39,736 nt of DNA from the NCBI GenBank assembly GCA_964366335.1, contig CAYITQ010000003.1:1-39736 (forward strand), written 5' to 3'. Both the position numbers and the translations under genes were made by a program. This DNA comes from JACRNA01 sp964366335. Lineage in GTDB: Bacteria; Patescibacteriota; Microgenomatia; CAZETR01; Amesbacteraceae. Under the pieces are notes generated by a model that was given only the letters and a program-made list of their open reading frames with translations, had not been told where the DNA came from and ran no database searches. Of this stretch, positions 6,999 to 14,080 are shown piece by piece. How positions within the stretch are numbered: the stretch's first letter is position 1; each line of letters begins with the position of its first letter.

Positions 6999-7115
6999 GG
7001 GTTTTATGGCTCAGTTGGTTAGAGCAGTCCAGACTTAGTCTGGAACGGTCGTGGGTTCCCCGCCTGCATCCCGCTAAGCGGGAAGCTTTGCGGGCAGGGA
7101 ATCCCACCGAGCCCA
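6999..7115 (+). pseudogene. tRNA-like gene with a 40-nt palindromic insertion in the T loop
   Basis: The tRNA parts are GGGTTTT at 6999, D arm GGCTC/GAGC, the anticodon arm at 7028-7044, T stem GTGGG at 7051 and CCCAC at 7103, and acceptor CGAGCCC at 7108. The T loop is split after TTC by about 40 nt (7059-7098). The 5' acceptor strand pairs poorly with the 3' strand, whereas the truncated copy at 6623 pairs perfectly. The anticodon arm TCCAG-ACTTAGT-CTGGA puts C, not U, at position 33 and UUA at 34-36. A functional tRNA is unlikely. Confidence 0.7.
7059..7098. repeat. Small GC-rich palindromic element inside a tRNA T loop
   Basis: About 40 nt containing CCCGC-TAA-GCGGG plus outer arms CGCCTGC and GCGGGCAGG that can pair around it. 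It interrupts tRNA homology cleanly after TTC of the T loop. Similar CCCGC/GCGGG hairpins are at 25212-25240. Confidence 0.7.
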
Positions 7116-7128
7116 CAAGTTATGACAC

Positions 7129-7157
7129 TTGTGCGATTATAAAAAGTAGGCTACACT
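7129..7157 (+). promoter_or_regulatory. Promoter of the coiled-coil/Cas4-like operon
   Basis: TTGTGC at 7129-7134, a 17-bp spacer, then TACACT at 7152-7157. The ATG at 7165 is 7 nt further on, so the transcript would start at or next to the start codon (leaderless). Confidence 0.6.
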
Positions 7158-7164
7158 AATAGAC

Positions 7165-7551
7165 ATGGATTCAGATACGCTATTAAATTTAACCAACATG
7201 ATCAATACGTCGCTGTCAACGGCGGAACGGGTCAAAGAGGAGAAAGCCAAACTTTTGGAAATGCTTAAAGACCTTTTGGATAATGACCCAAGCTTCCTTG
7301 AGGCTTCAGAACAGGCAAAGACAGCTGGCAAGGCCAAGGGGCAAGCAAGAAAGCAAGTCATGCGCCAGCCACAAGCTGCTGATTTAGATGGAAAACTTTC
7401 AGAGCTAAAAAAACATTTGAAAGATATTAATAATAATTTGTCTATGTATCTGGCAGATTATGCTAGGGCCTCCGGTCAGAATTCTTTTGAAGATCCAAAT
7501 GGGGAAGTCCGCGAAATTGTCTATGTAGCTAAGCTCGTCAAGAAATCCTGA
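7165..7551 (+). CDS. Hypothetical coiled-coil protein
   Basis: 128 residues, not recognised. Residues 1-45 and 75-105 are charged amphipathic helices with heptad-like Leu spacing, separated by a basic linker (AKTAGKAKGQARKQVMRQ) that could bind nucleic acid. No cysteines, signal peptide or membrane segment. The stop is 1 nt before the ATG of the PD-(D/E)XK nuclease gene, so the two form an operon and this may be a partner of that nuclease. Confidence 0.75.
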   Translation: MDSDTLLNLTNMINTSLSTAERVKEEKAKLLEMLKDLLDNDPSFLEASEQAKTAGKAKGQARKQVMRQPQAADLDGKLSELKKHLKDINNNLSMYLADYARASGQNSFEDPNGEVREIVYVAKLVKKS

Positions 7552-7552
7552 T

Positions 7553-8389
7553 ATGGCTTACAATCCAAATGCTGTCTTTATCTCTCCGTCTTCGTTGTCT
7601 GATTTTGAAAAATGTCCTCAGCTATATTATTACAAAGCGGTCTACCGCGCGCCCTCTGGACTAAAAATACAGATCATTAATCCTGCTATTGCTCTTGGAC
7701 AAGTAGTACATGAAGCAATTAATCAATTAATCAATTTACCAGTGGTTCAAAGAAGTAAAGACAGACTTCTGGATATTTATGAATTCTTATGGAAAACGAT
7801 AACAGGAGAAAAAGGCGGATTTATTAATGACGAGACTGAGTATAAATCTAGAGGGCTCGAGATGCTGGAGAGATTTTGGGCCAATGGGCATTTCCGTGAG
7901 GCAGAGATGGTACCACTCCCGTCTTTTCCCAAAGTTGATCTGGGAAATAATTTGATATTAACCGGCAAACTCGATTGGATAGAAAGAGATGGCGAAACTT
8001 ATCATGTCATTGATTTCAAAACCGGCAAGAATGAAGAAAAGGCTGAATCAATGCAGTTACCTATTTATGCAGTCTTGGCCTGTGGAATATTAAAGACTTT
8101 TGATATCAGGACCAGTTATTGGTATCTGGACCGTGAGGACAGTCTGACATCTTTTCCCTTGCCAGATATCAACGAAACTACTAGGACACTTGTTACCAAA
8201 GGTGAAATAATTCAAAAAGCCCGGAAGGAAAATTCATTTAAATGTCAATCCGGCCGCGAAAATTGCTATGCCTGCCGGGATATTCAGGCAATAGCCAAAG
8301 GTCATGGAAAATTAGTCGCCGTCGACACCACCAATTACAAGCAAGAAATTTATATTTTACCGTCAACCCACAATCTCATCCCGTTTTGA
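7553..8389 (+). CDS. PD-(D/E)XK nuclease, Cas4/AddB-like with probable Fe-S cluster
   Basis: 278 residues. The N-terminal SPSSLSDFEKCPQLYYYK is the standard opening of RecB-family nucleases. Catalytic residues are His53, Asp141 (GKLDWIE), Asp154 and Lys156 (VIDFKTGK), with the QLPIYAV motif at 169. Cys21 and a C-terminal trio Cys231, Cys238, Cys241 match the four-cysteine iron-sulfur cluster of Cas4 and AddB. Such enzymes trim DNA ends in repair or adaptation; no CRISPR array or helicase is visible nearby, so a repair role is more likely. It overlaps the convergent membrane protein gene by 27 nt. Confidence 0.88.
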   Translation: MAYNPNAVFISPSSLSDFEKCPQLYYYKAVYRAPSGLKIQIINPAIALGQVVHEAINQLINLPVVQRSKDRLLDIYEFLWKTITGEKGGFINDETEYKSRGLEMLERFWANGHFREAEMVPLPSFPKVDLGNNLILTGKLDWIERDGETYHVIDFKTGKNEEKAESMQLPIYAVLACGILKTFDIRTSYWYLDREDSLTSFPLPDINETTRTLVTKGEIIQKARKENSFKCQSGRENCYACRDIQAIAKGHGKLVAVDTTNYKQEIYILPSTHNLIPF

Positions 8390-9886
8390 AGACAAAAATC
8401 TGCCCCAGCTATCCATGAAAGTTAGGATGACTTTGAAGGGAGCTTCGAGTATAAAGTCAAAGATCAAAATCAGGAAATTGAGTTGGGCCACTCCGCGGCT
8501 TAATAAATCCCCCATAGCTACAATAGGTAGAGTCAGGATATCCCAACCGACTGAACCTGATTCGCCTTTGGGTGAATAAGAATAAGTTAAGGCAAGCTGA
8601 CGGATTCGGTAAGCAAAGAATGTGACGACCGACAGGAAAAACATAAAAACAGCGATACTAATGAAAGTAAACCCAAAATAATGCAGGACCCAATAAATGG
8701 CATAAAAGACTAGCCAGAAAAGCAAGGCATAAAAAAAGTAGAATACCGAATATTTAATAATTGAAAATGGCCTTACCAAAGAATGAATCTTTTCCCAAGC
8801 CTGACTTTCGGTGTCAAAGTCAAAGACAATCTGCTTGGCTCTGTCCAAGAGTCTGCCTTGACTTTTTCTTGAAGGCAGGTGAATATTAGCCACAATCAGC
8901 CACATCACGACAATTGGAACAATGACATTAATACCCAGGCTGACATAATTTGTCCCACCATCACGGAGCATTTTTTCCAGAGGGATTTCCAAGAGCAATA
9001 CTAATATCATTTTGGTCAAAAATACATACAGGAGGCTTCTAAATGTGGCCGTGTTCATTCTTTTTCTGACCAATTTCAGTTGATCAGAAAGTACTTTCTG
9101 AGCCGTAGTATCAAACAATTCAGGATTTTCTATCACTTTGGGAAATTCCTCCGGATTACTAAAGTACAAATCGCGAAGCAAAATCAAAGGTCCCATCTGT
9201 TTACGCACATAGGCGCTAAGAATATTTAAACCTTTCTTTTGATTGGCCAGATTGTAGGCTGAATATGACGCTTGTAAAACCTCTGTCATGGATTTCTCAC
9301 CCATTTGCTTTCTGTCTAGCCGGTAGAGATGATAAGCAATCTGAGCCTCATCAGCTTGAGAATAAACCCTGTCAATGGCTACGAACAATAACAAATCTAT
9401 ATTCGGATCCTCTATTTCCACTCTGGATCTTAAGACATTGAATGCCAAGTTGGTAAACTCTGAATAATCTTTGTTTGGACTGAGCGCATCTTCAATATGG
9501 GCAGAAATTAAGCCCAGAAGCCAGTCTTGATTAATTTCCGGTTCGTCCCAGACATCCAAATATGATTTCAATATGTCGGATAATATTTTTCTATTAGCAG
9601 TTTGCCAATCCGATTCACTGATATAGGCTGCCCAATGAATTTCCTGCAAGAGAAGATTGGCCAGTCTGTCGCTATCTTTAGTAAACATTATCTGCCGGCG
9701 CAAAATCCGCTCAATGGCAGCCCTGCGGACCAAATGCTCGGCCCGATAGTCAATGGCGTTTCTGGCTAATTCATAAATCCGGGCCAATCTGGCCACTGCG
9801 TCATGAGACGGAACTACAGCTTCAGTTGCCTGAGTCTTTCCACAACTCAGACTGGCTACAAATTTTGAAATTACTTGATGACTCAT
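8363..9886 (-). CDS. Hypothetical multi-pass membrane protein
   Basis: 507 residues, not recognised. Residues 1-285 are soluble and mainly helical, with many acidic and Leu/Ala-rich helices. The C-terminal half has about five membrane segments: around 290-310, 320-340, 385-410, 412-435 and a hydrophobic stretch near 470-490. It has no signal peptide, so the N-terminal domain is probably cytoplasmic. Single gene, with its start 18 nt from the divergent RnfD-FNR gene and its end overlapping the Cas4-like gene. No catalytic motif is evident. Confidence 0.75.
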   Translation of the reverse strand: MSHQVISKFVASLSCGKTQATEAVVPSHDAVARLARIYELARNAIDYRAEHLVRRAAIERILRRQIMFTKDSDRLANLLLQEIHWAAYISESDWQTANRKILSDILKSYLDVWDEPEINQDWLLGLISAHIEDALSPNKDYSEFTNLAFNVLRSRVEIEDPNIDLLLFVAIDRVYSQADEAQIAYHLYRLDRKQMGEKSMTEVLQASYSAYNLANQKKGLNILSAYVRKQMGPLILLRDLYFSNPEEFPKVIENPELFDTTAQKVLSDQLKLVRKRMNTATFRSLLYVFLTKMILVLLLEIPLEKMLRDGGTNYVSLGINVIVPIVVMWLIVANIHLPSRKSQGRLLDRAKQIVFDFDTESQAWEKIHSLVRPFSIIKYSVFYFFYALLFWLVFYAIYWVLHYFGFTFISIAVFMFFLSVVTFFAYRIRQLALTYSYSPKGESGSVGWDILTLPIVAMGDLLSRGVAQLNFLILIFDFILEAPFKVILTFMDSWGRFLSSKRDEIVG

Positions 9887-9904
9887 GTTAAACTTAATTT
9901 TAGC

Positions 9905-11272
9905 ATGAAATTTGTTGATAATTATTTAGACAAGATTACCATTTACCGATTGATGTTGTATTTTTTGCTAATTTTGTCGATATTTGGATTATTTCTGCAA
10001 CCTCCAATAAATTATATATTGTCGTTAGTGTTTGTTGTTGTAGTAGGTTGGACCACCAACAAAATATTTTCATTAATTTTTAAATCCCCGACAAATCTTG
10101 AATCGGTCTATATTTCGGCCTTAATATTAGCTTTGGTTATTCCTCCAGATAATTTTGTATATTTATCCTTTGCGGCAGTAATCACAAATGCGTCTAAATA
10201 TATATTTGCAATTAACAAAAAGCACATTTTTAATCCGGTGGCGGCTGCCTTGGTGATTACCGGATACGCCAGTTGGTGGATTGCTAGTATTTATACTTTA
10301 CCAATAATTTTGCTTGGAGGCTTATTGATTACCCGTAAATTGCGACGGAGTAAAATGGTTTTCTCGTTTATATTAGTTTCAATAATTGCAATTTTGCTAA
10401 ATGGCAACTCACTTAAAGGATTTATAACCAGCTACCCCTTGTTCTTTTTTGCCTTTGTCATGCTCACAGAACCCTTGACAGCGCCAACCGCCAAAATTTG
10501 GCAAATTGTCTATGGAATACTTGTCGGAATATTATTTAGTTTACGGGGTGTCAGTCCGGAAATGGCTCTGATTATTGGTAATATCTTTGCTTATCTGGTC
10601 AGTTCAAAAGAAAAATTGATTTTGACGCTTAAAGACAAAGTTCAAATAGCTCCTGATATTTATGAATTTATTTTCAAGTCAAGGACGAAATTAAATTTTC
10701 AGGCTGGTCAATATCTCGAGTGGACAATACCTGTCCAAAAATCTGACTCGAGGGGTAACCGCCGGTATATGACTATTGCTTCGTCTCCTACAGAAGCTGA
10801 TATCCGCATGGCTACAAAATATTACGAGGAACCCAGCAGTTTTAAAAAAACCCTAATCACCCTAAACACCCCAATAGTCGCTTCTCAACTCGCTGGAGAT
10901 TTTGTCTTACCCAAAGATCCAAGTATCAAATTGGTTTTTGTAGCCGGAGGAATTGGCATTACTCCTTACCGTAGTATGATCAAATATTTAATTGATACCA
11001 AACAAACTCGCGACATTAACTTGATATATATCAATAAAACAGCCAACGAAGCCGTTTATAAAGATGTTCTTGATTATGTCAAGACTATTTATATCAATAC
11101 TTCCGTTACGGGACATTTAGATGCTGACACAATAGTTAAAAATATTTTTGATTACCAATCTCGTGCTTGGTACATATCCGGCCCACATAATATGGTTACT
11201 GCTACAGAAGAATTACTCAAGAGCATGGGTATCAAAAACCTCAAAACCGACTTCTTCCCGGGATTAGTTTAG
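9905..11272 (+). CDS. RnfD/NqrB-like membrane domain fused to FAD/NAD ferredoxin reductase
   Basis: 455 residues. The first 235 form about eight membrane helices with FNPVAAALVITG (109-120) and LTEPLTAPTA (187-196), resembling the RnfD/NqrB family, where a Thr in the latter region carries FMN. The rest is a ferredoxin-NADP reductase module: flavin motif RRYMTIASSP (286-295) and nucleotide motif AGGIGITPYRSM (347-358). The fusion should move electrons between a pyridine nucleotide and the membrane. No other Rnf or Nqr subunit is present. The start at ATG 9905 avoids overlap with the divergent gene; an in-frame ATG at 9875 is possible. Confidence 0.85.
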   Translation: MKFVDNYLDKITIYRLMLYFLLILSIFGLFLQPPINYILSLVFVVVVGWTTNKIFSLIFKSPTNLESVYISALILALVIPPDNFVYLSFAAVITNASKYIFAINKKHIFNPVAAALVITGYASWWIASIYTLPIILLGGLLITRKLRRSKMVFSFILVSIIAILLNGNSLKGFITSYPLFFFAFVMLTEPLTAPTAKIWQIVYGILVGILFSLRGVSPEMALIIGNIFAYLVSSKEKLILTLKDKVQIAPDIYEFIFKSRTKLNFQAGQYLEWTIPVQKSDSRGNRRYMTIASSPTEADIRMATKYYEEPSSFKKTLITLNTPIVASQLAGDFVLPKDPSIKLVFVAGGIGITPYRSMIKYLIDTKQTRDINLIYINKTANEAVYKDVLDYVKTIYINTSVTGHLDADTIVKNIFDYQSRAWYISGPHNMVTATEELLKSMGIKNLKTDFFPGLV

Positions 11273-11989
11273 AAGAGATTTTATGAATTTCTTGGTTTCA
11301 GCCGGACCAGTGACTTTAACCGTATTAATTCCGGTTCTGACTACCGCATAGTCATTTCGGCCTTCATAAATTGCGTCACCCACAAACATCATTTCCTCCT
11401 TTGAGACTTTGAAATATTTTTCCATTTGCTCAATAGCATAACCTTTATCTATTCCAGTTCTAGTGACATCAATCGAATTTACTCCTGAAAGTGAAATTTT
11501 AAATTTAGGTAGGTATCTTTGAAGTACTTCCACAATCTCTGACCGGCGGTCATATTTTAAAGCCAACCGTTCTGCTAGCGGGGCTTTCTGTCCCAGGGTT
11601 GAGAAAACTACTTCGCATTCACGGTCTTCAATAATTTCACCATAAGTTTTGGCTGGATGCCGATAATTTATATCTTTAAAAGTCTTTTCAAAGGCCTCAA
11701 AGATTTTGGTTTTTTCTGGCAGCGTTAGTTTCAATTGGTAAATTGGTGTCCAGTTATTATTCTCATACTTATAAAAACTTGCGCCTGAGGTAGGCAAAAT
11801 AAAAAGATTTTCAAAATAATTTAAGTGACTCAAGAACTGTTTTTGAAATTGTTTAAATGAAGCCCCACCAATGACCGCCACTTTCTTGATTTTTTGCAGT
11901 TGGGCCAAAAGGTCAACCATCTCTGAATCAATATCCGTTTTACTCTCGGTGAGCGTTCCATCCAAATCAAAACAAATTATTTTTTTCAT
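11264..11989 (-). CDS. HAD-superfamily IIB sugar phosphatase / phosphomannomutase-like
   Basis: 241 residues. Motif I is FDLDGTLTES (7-16) with both catalytic aspartates; motif II lies in the VIGGASFKQF region; motif III/IV is DKGYAIEQM followed by FVGDAIYEGRND. VVFSTLGQKAP is typical of the cap domain of the eukaryotic-type phosphomannomutase/IIB group. Expected activity is phosphate transfer or hydrolysis on a sugar phosphate. It is the last gene of a four-gene minus operon with a phosphoglucose/phosphomannose isomerase at its head, which fits hexose phosphate metabolism. The start is coupled by ATGA to the upstream gene. Confidence 0.85.
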   Translation of the reverse strand: MKKIICFDLDGTLTESKTDIDSEMVDLLAQLQKIKKVAVIGGASFKQFQKQFLSHLNYFENLFILPTSGASFYKYENNNWTPIYQLKLTLPEKTKIFEAFEKTFKDINYRHPAKTYGEIIEDRECEVVFSTLGQKAPLAERLALKYDRRSEIVEVLQRYLPKFKISLSGVNSIDVTRTGIDKGYAIEQMEKYFKVSKEEMMFVGDAIYEGRNDYAVVRTGINTVKVTGPAETKKFIKSLLN

Positions 11990-12432
11990 AAATTTATTTC
12001 TACTCGCTTATCTGTCGGAGCATCCGGATCTAACATATAAAAGTGTTCTGGAATAATTTTAAAGAAACGGTAAGGAGCAGGAGATTTGAAAGATTCCGGC
12101 TTCATTTCGACATATGTTGTGCGATACCACTTGAATGCCTCAGACAGTTCTTTCTGGTCTAATAAATATGCTTTTCCAGAACCTTGCACTCCATTTCCAG
12201 TACCTTCTTTTTGATGTGAATCAAATATTGCAAATGCAACTTGCGGATTTTTTAATATGTGTTTAGTGTGAAGTGAGTCTAACTGAGAAATAAAATAAAA
12301 AGTAAATTTTTCGTCAACAGCGTAATACAAAGGAGCAACCCAAGGAGAAGATTTAGTTGCTGTCGCCAAAGAAAGATAAACATTATTTTTGATTATTTCT
12401 TTTGTAATTTGACTCAATTGGTTTTGTATCAT
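11986..12432 (-). CDS. Pyridoxamine 5'-phosphate oxidase-family flavoprotein
   Basis: 148 residues with the split-barrel FMN-binding pattern: YLSLATATKSSPWVAPLYYAV (about 19-39), FYFISQLDSLHTKHILKNPQVAFAIF and a C-terminal YRFFKIIPEHFYMLD. Proteins of this group bind FMN, F420 or heme and reduce small molecules; sequence alone does not fix the substrate. ATGA overlaps join it to both the KilA-N gene upstream and the HAD gene downstream. Confidence 0.85.
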   Translation of the reverse strand: MIQNQLSQITKEIIKNNVYLSLATATKSSPWVAPLYYAVDEKFTFYFISQLDSLHTKHILKNPQVAFAIFDSHQKEGTGNGVQGSGKAYLLDQKELSEAFKWYRTTYVEMKPESFKSPAPYRFFKIIPEHFYMLDPDAPTDKRVEINL

Positions 12433-13262
12433 AACTTATTTTTCAATTTCTTTATTGTTGCGTTTCCAATTAAAGACTGCATTTGAGAGATAGCTATTTG
12501 GTTTAAGTTGAGTAATCTTTGTGATTGTGAAATTTCTTGCTTGATAAGCTCGGCATTTATTCCTTCCAAATTTGCCAAGACTACGAGCTGAGTTACATCC
12601 GCATAGTCGCGGATATTACCCTCATTCTTAGGATTTTCATCCCGCCATTCTTTGGCTGTTTTGCCAAATAATGCCACATTAAGAACATCTGCTTCGTTGG
12701 CATAAACAATATTAATTTCTTTTTTTGATAATCTACTTGGAATTAAATGAGTCTGGATTGCATCTGTATGAATCCTGTAATTAATTTTAGTCAATGCTCT
12801 TTTAAGATCCCATCCAAGTTCCAAACGTTCATTTTCTTGCTCTTTAAGACGTTGAAACTCCTTAATTAAATATAATTTAAATTCTGGGCTTATCCATGAA
12901 GCAAATTCGAAAGCAATATCTTTGTGTGCAAAAGTACCCCCTCCATATCTTCCTGATTTTGACCGTATACCAATAGCGTTAGTTGACTTGATCCATTTTT
13001 CAGGACTAAGGACAAATGAATTCACTCCTGCATTTTTTTTAAACTGGTCGAATTCGACCAGGTTAAAATTTGGGTTGTAAATTTGCTCCCAAATACCCAT
13101 AAAGTCAATTGTAAACCTAGTTTTTAGCCAGTTTTTCACTACGTCAGCCGGAAATTCAGAGTTTTTTGATTTAGCCATATCTGTCAGGGATAGATAATCG
13201 CTTCCACCTTTAGAAATCAGAGATATAGCAACATTCTTTACGATAATCTTTGGTTTATTCAT
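12429..13262 (-). CDS. KilA-N domain DNA-binding protein
   Basis: 277 residues. The N-terminal 110 residues (SLTDMAKSKNSEFPADVVKNWL through SGRYGGGTFAHKDIAFEFASWIS and FKLYLIKEFQRLKEQE) are a KilA-N domain, a DNA-binding module of phages and large DNA viruses. The C-terminal half (KINYRIHTDAIQTHLIP, AKEWRDENP, GNIRDYADVTQLVVLANLEGINAELI) is the usual bacterial extension. Although normally phage-associated, the gene sits inside a metabolic operon with ATGA overlaps on both sides. It could regulate transcription or toxin-like functions; the role is unknown. Confidence 0.85.
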   Translation of the reverse strand: MNKPKIIVKNVAISLISKGGSDYLSLTDMAKSKNSEFPADVVKNWLKTRFTIDFMGIWEQIYNPNFNLVEFDQFKKNAGVNSFVLSPEKWIKSTNAIGIRSKSGRYGGGTFAHKDIAFEFASWISPEFKLYLIKEFQRLKEQENERLELGWDLKRALTKINYRIHTDAIQTHLIPSRLSKKEINIVYANEADVLNVALFGKTAKEWRDENPKNEGNIRDYADVTQLVVLANLEGINAELIKQEISQSQRLLNLNQIAISQMQSLIGNATIKKLKNKL

Positions 13263-14053
13263 AACTCTTTTTTCAATTTCTCAATCATGGGTACTGCTAC
13301 CGGATCTAGACCGTAAAGCTTGGCTGTGGCCAGAGCTGTGGCATTGGCTAGCGCTAGAAAATTAAATATTTTGTGAAGAGTGTCAGAGCCGGTTAATTCA
13401 ATAAATTTGGTTGGTATGCCTATTTCATTGTAGAGTTTGGCCGTTATTTCCATGCGCTTAATAATTTTGGGATGATCGGATTTGTCAGTGATAAACAAGC
13501 CATAGAAATTTTTGAATTTGGCAAAGCCATTGATTTCATTGTGATCAGCCTCAGGTAAGGTATCGTTAAAGGCAGGGATTTTCCCGGTCTCGTTAAATTT
13601 TATCTTCCAGATATAGCCCAAGGCTTCAAATTTGTTTGATGTGTAGATTAGAGGTATACGATCTTTTATTTCAATTGGATCAGCGGGTTTTATTTCTGGC
13701 AATTCCAATTTTTCTCCTAAAAGTTCATATAAAGCCACAAGGCAGAAATGAATCGCGTCGCGGGGTTGAAGGCCGGCAGGCAGCAAAACAAAAGGCACAT
13801 TATCTTGTTTGGCTTTTTCCAAAAGTTTGCCCCCAATGGTAATGACAGCCCTGTTTAGACCAGCGGCTTTATCGTATGCATCCAAAACTTCCTCGGTATT
13901 ACCCGAATACGAACTCAATATTATAAGTCTATTTTTAATATTTGCTGGCAAACCATAATCACGGTGGACAATAATATCCAGCTCCGGCTTGAGGATTTTT
14001 AGTAAATCCGCTGCCAAGTGAGATCCACCCATGCCCACAACTACTAGTGACAT
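13259..14053 (-). CDS. Bifunctional phosphoglucose/phosphomannose isomerase (SIS domain)
   Basis: 264 residues with two SIS folds. VVGMGGSHLAADLL (4-17), SSYSGNTEEVL (47-57), LQPRDAIHF and the second-half NEINGFAKF, containing the catalytic Glu region, match the archaeal/bacterial PGI/PMI family, which interconverts fructose-6-P with glucose-6-P and mannose-6-P. It is some 40 residues shorter at the N-terminus than many relatives. It heads a four-gene operon and is transcribed away from the glycogen operon across a palindromic promoter region, so the two hexose pathways are probably co-regulated. Confidence 0.87.
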   Translation of the reverse strand: MSLVVVGMGGSHLAADLLKILKPELDIIVHRDYGLPANIKNRLIILSSYSGNTEEVLDAYDKAAGLNRAVITIGGKLLEKAKQDNVPFVLLPAGLQPRDAIHFCLVALYELLGEKLELPEIKPADPIEIKDRIPLIYTSNKFEALGYIWKIKFNETGKIPAFNDTLPEADHNEINGFAKFKNFYGLFITDKSDHPKIIKRMEITAKLYNEIGIPTKFIELTGSDTLHKIFNFLALANATALATAKLYGLDPVAVPMIEKLKKEL

Positions 14054-14080
14054 ATAATATATGTTAACATATATTATATG
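14051..14080. promoter_or_regulatory. Perfect 30-bp palindrome holding both divergent start codons
   Basis: The sequence CATATAATATATG-TTAA-CATATATTATATG is a perfect inverted repeat. Its outer trinucleotides are the start codons of the isomerase (minus, 14051-14053) and glycogen synthase (plus, 14078-14080). Each strand carries TATAAT about 19 nt before its start, so very short leaders are expected. It could be a bidirectional promoter, an operator for a dimeric regulator, or both. Confidence 0.75.

Noticed and set aside
6759..7022. 87-codon frame overlapping the GIY-YIG gene and tRNA-Lys
   Set aside because: It runs through an intact tRNA gene and part of a second one and is antiphase to a clear GIY-YIG domain.
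6999..7115. Functional UAA suppressor tRNA
   Set aside because: Position 33 is not U, the acceptor pairs poorly, the T loop is interrupted, and UAA is used as an ordinary stop in this window.
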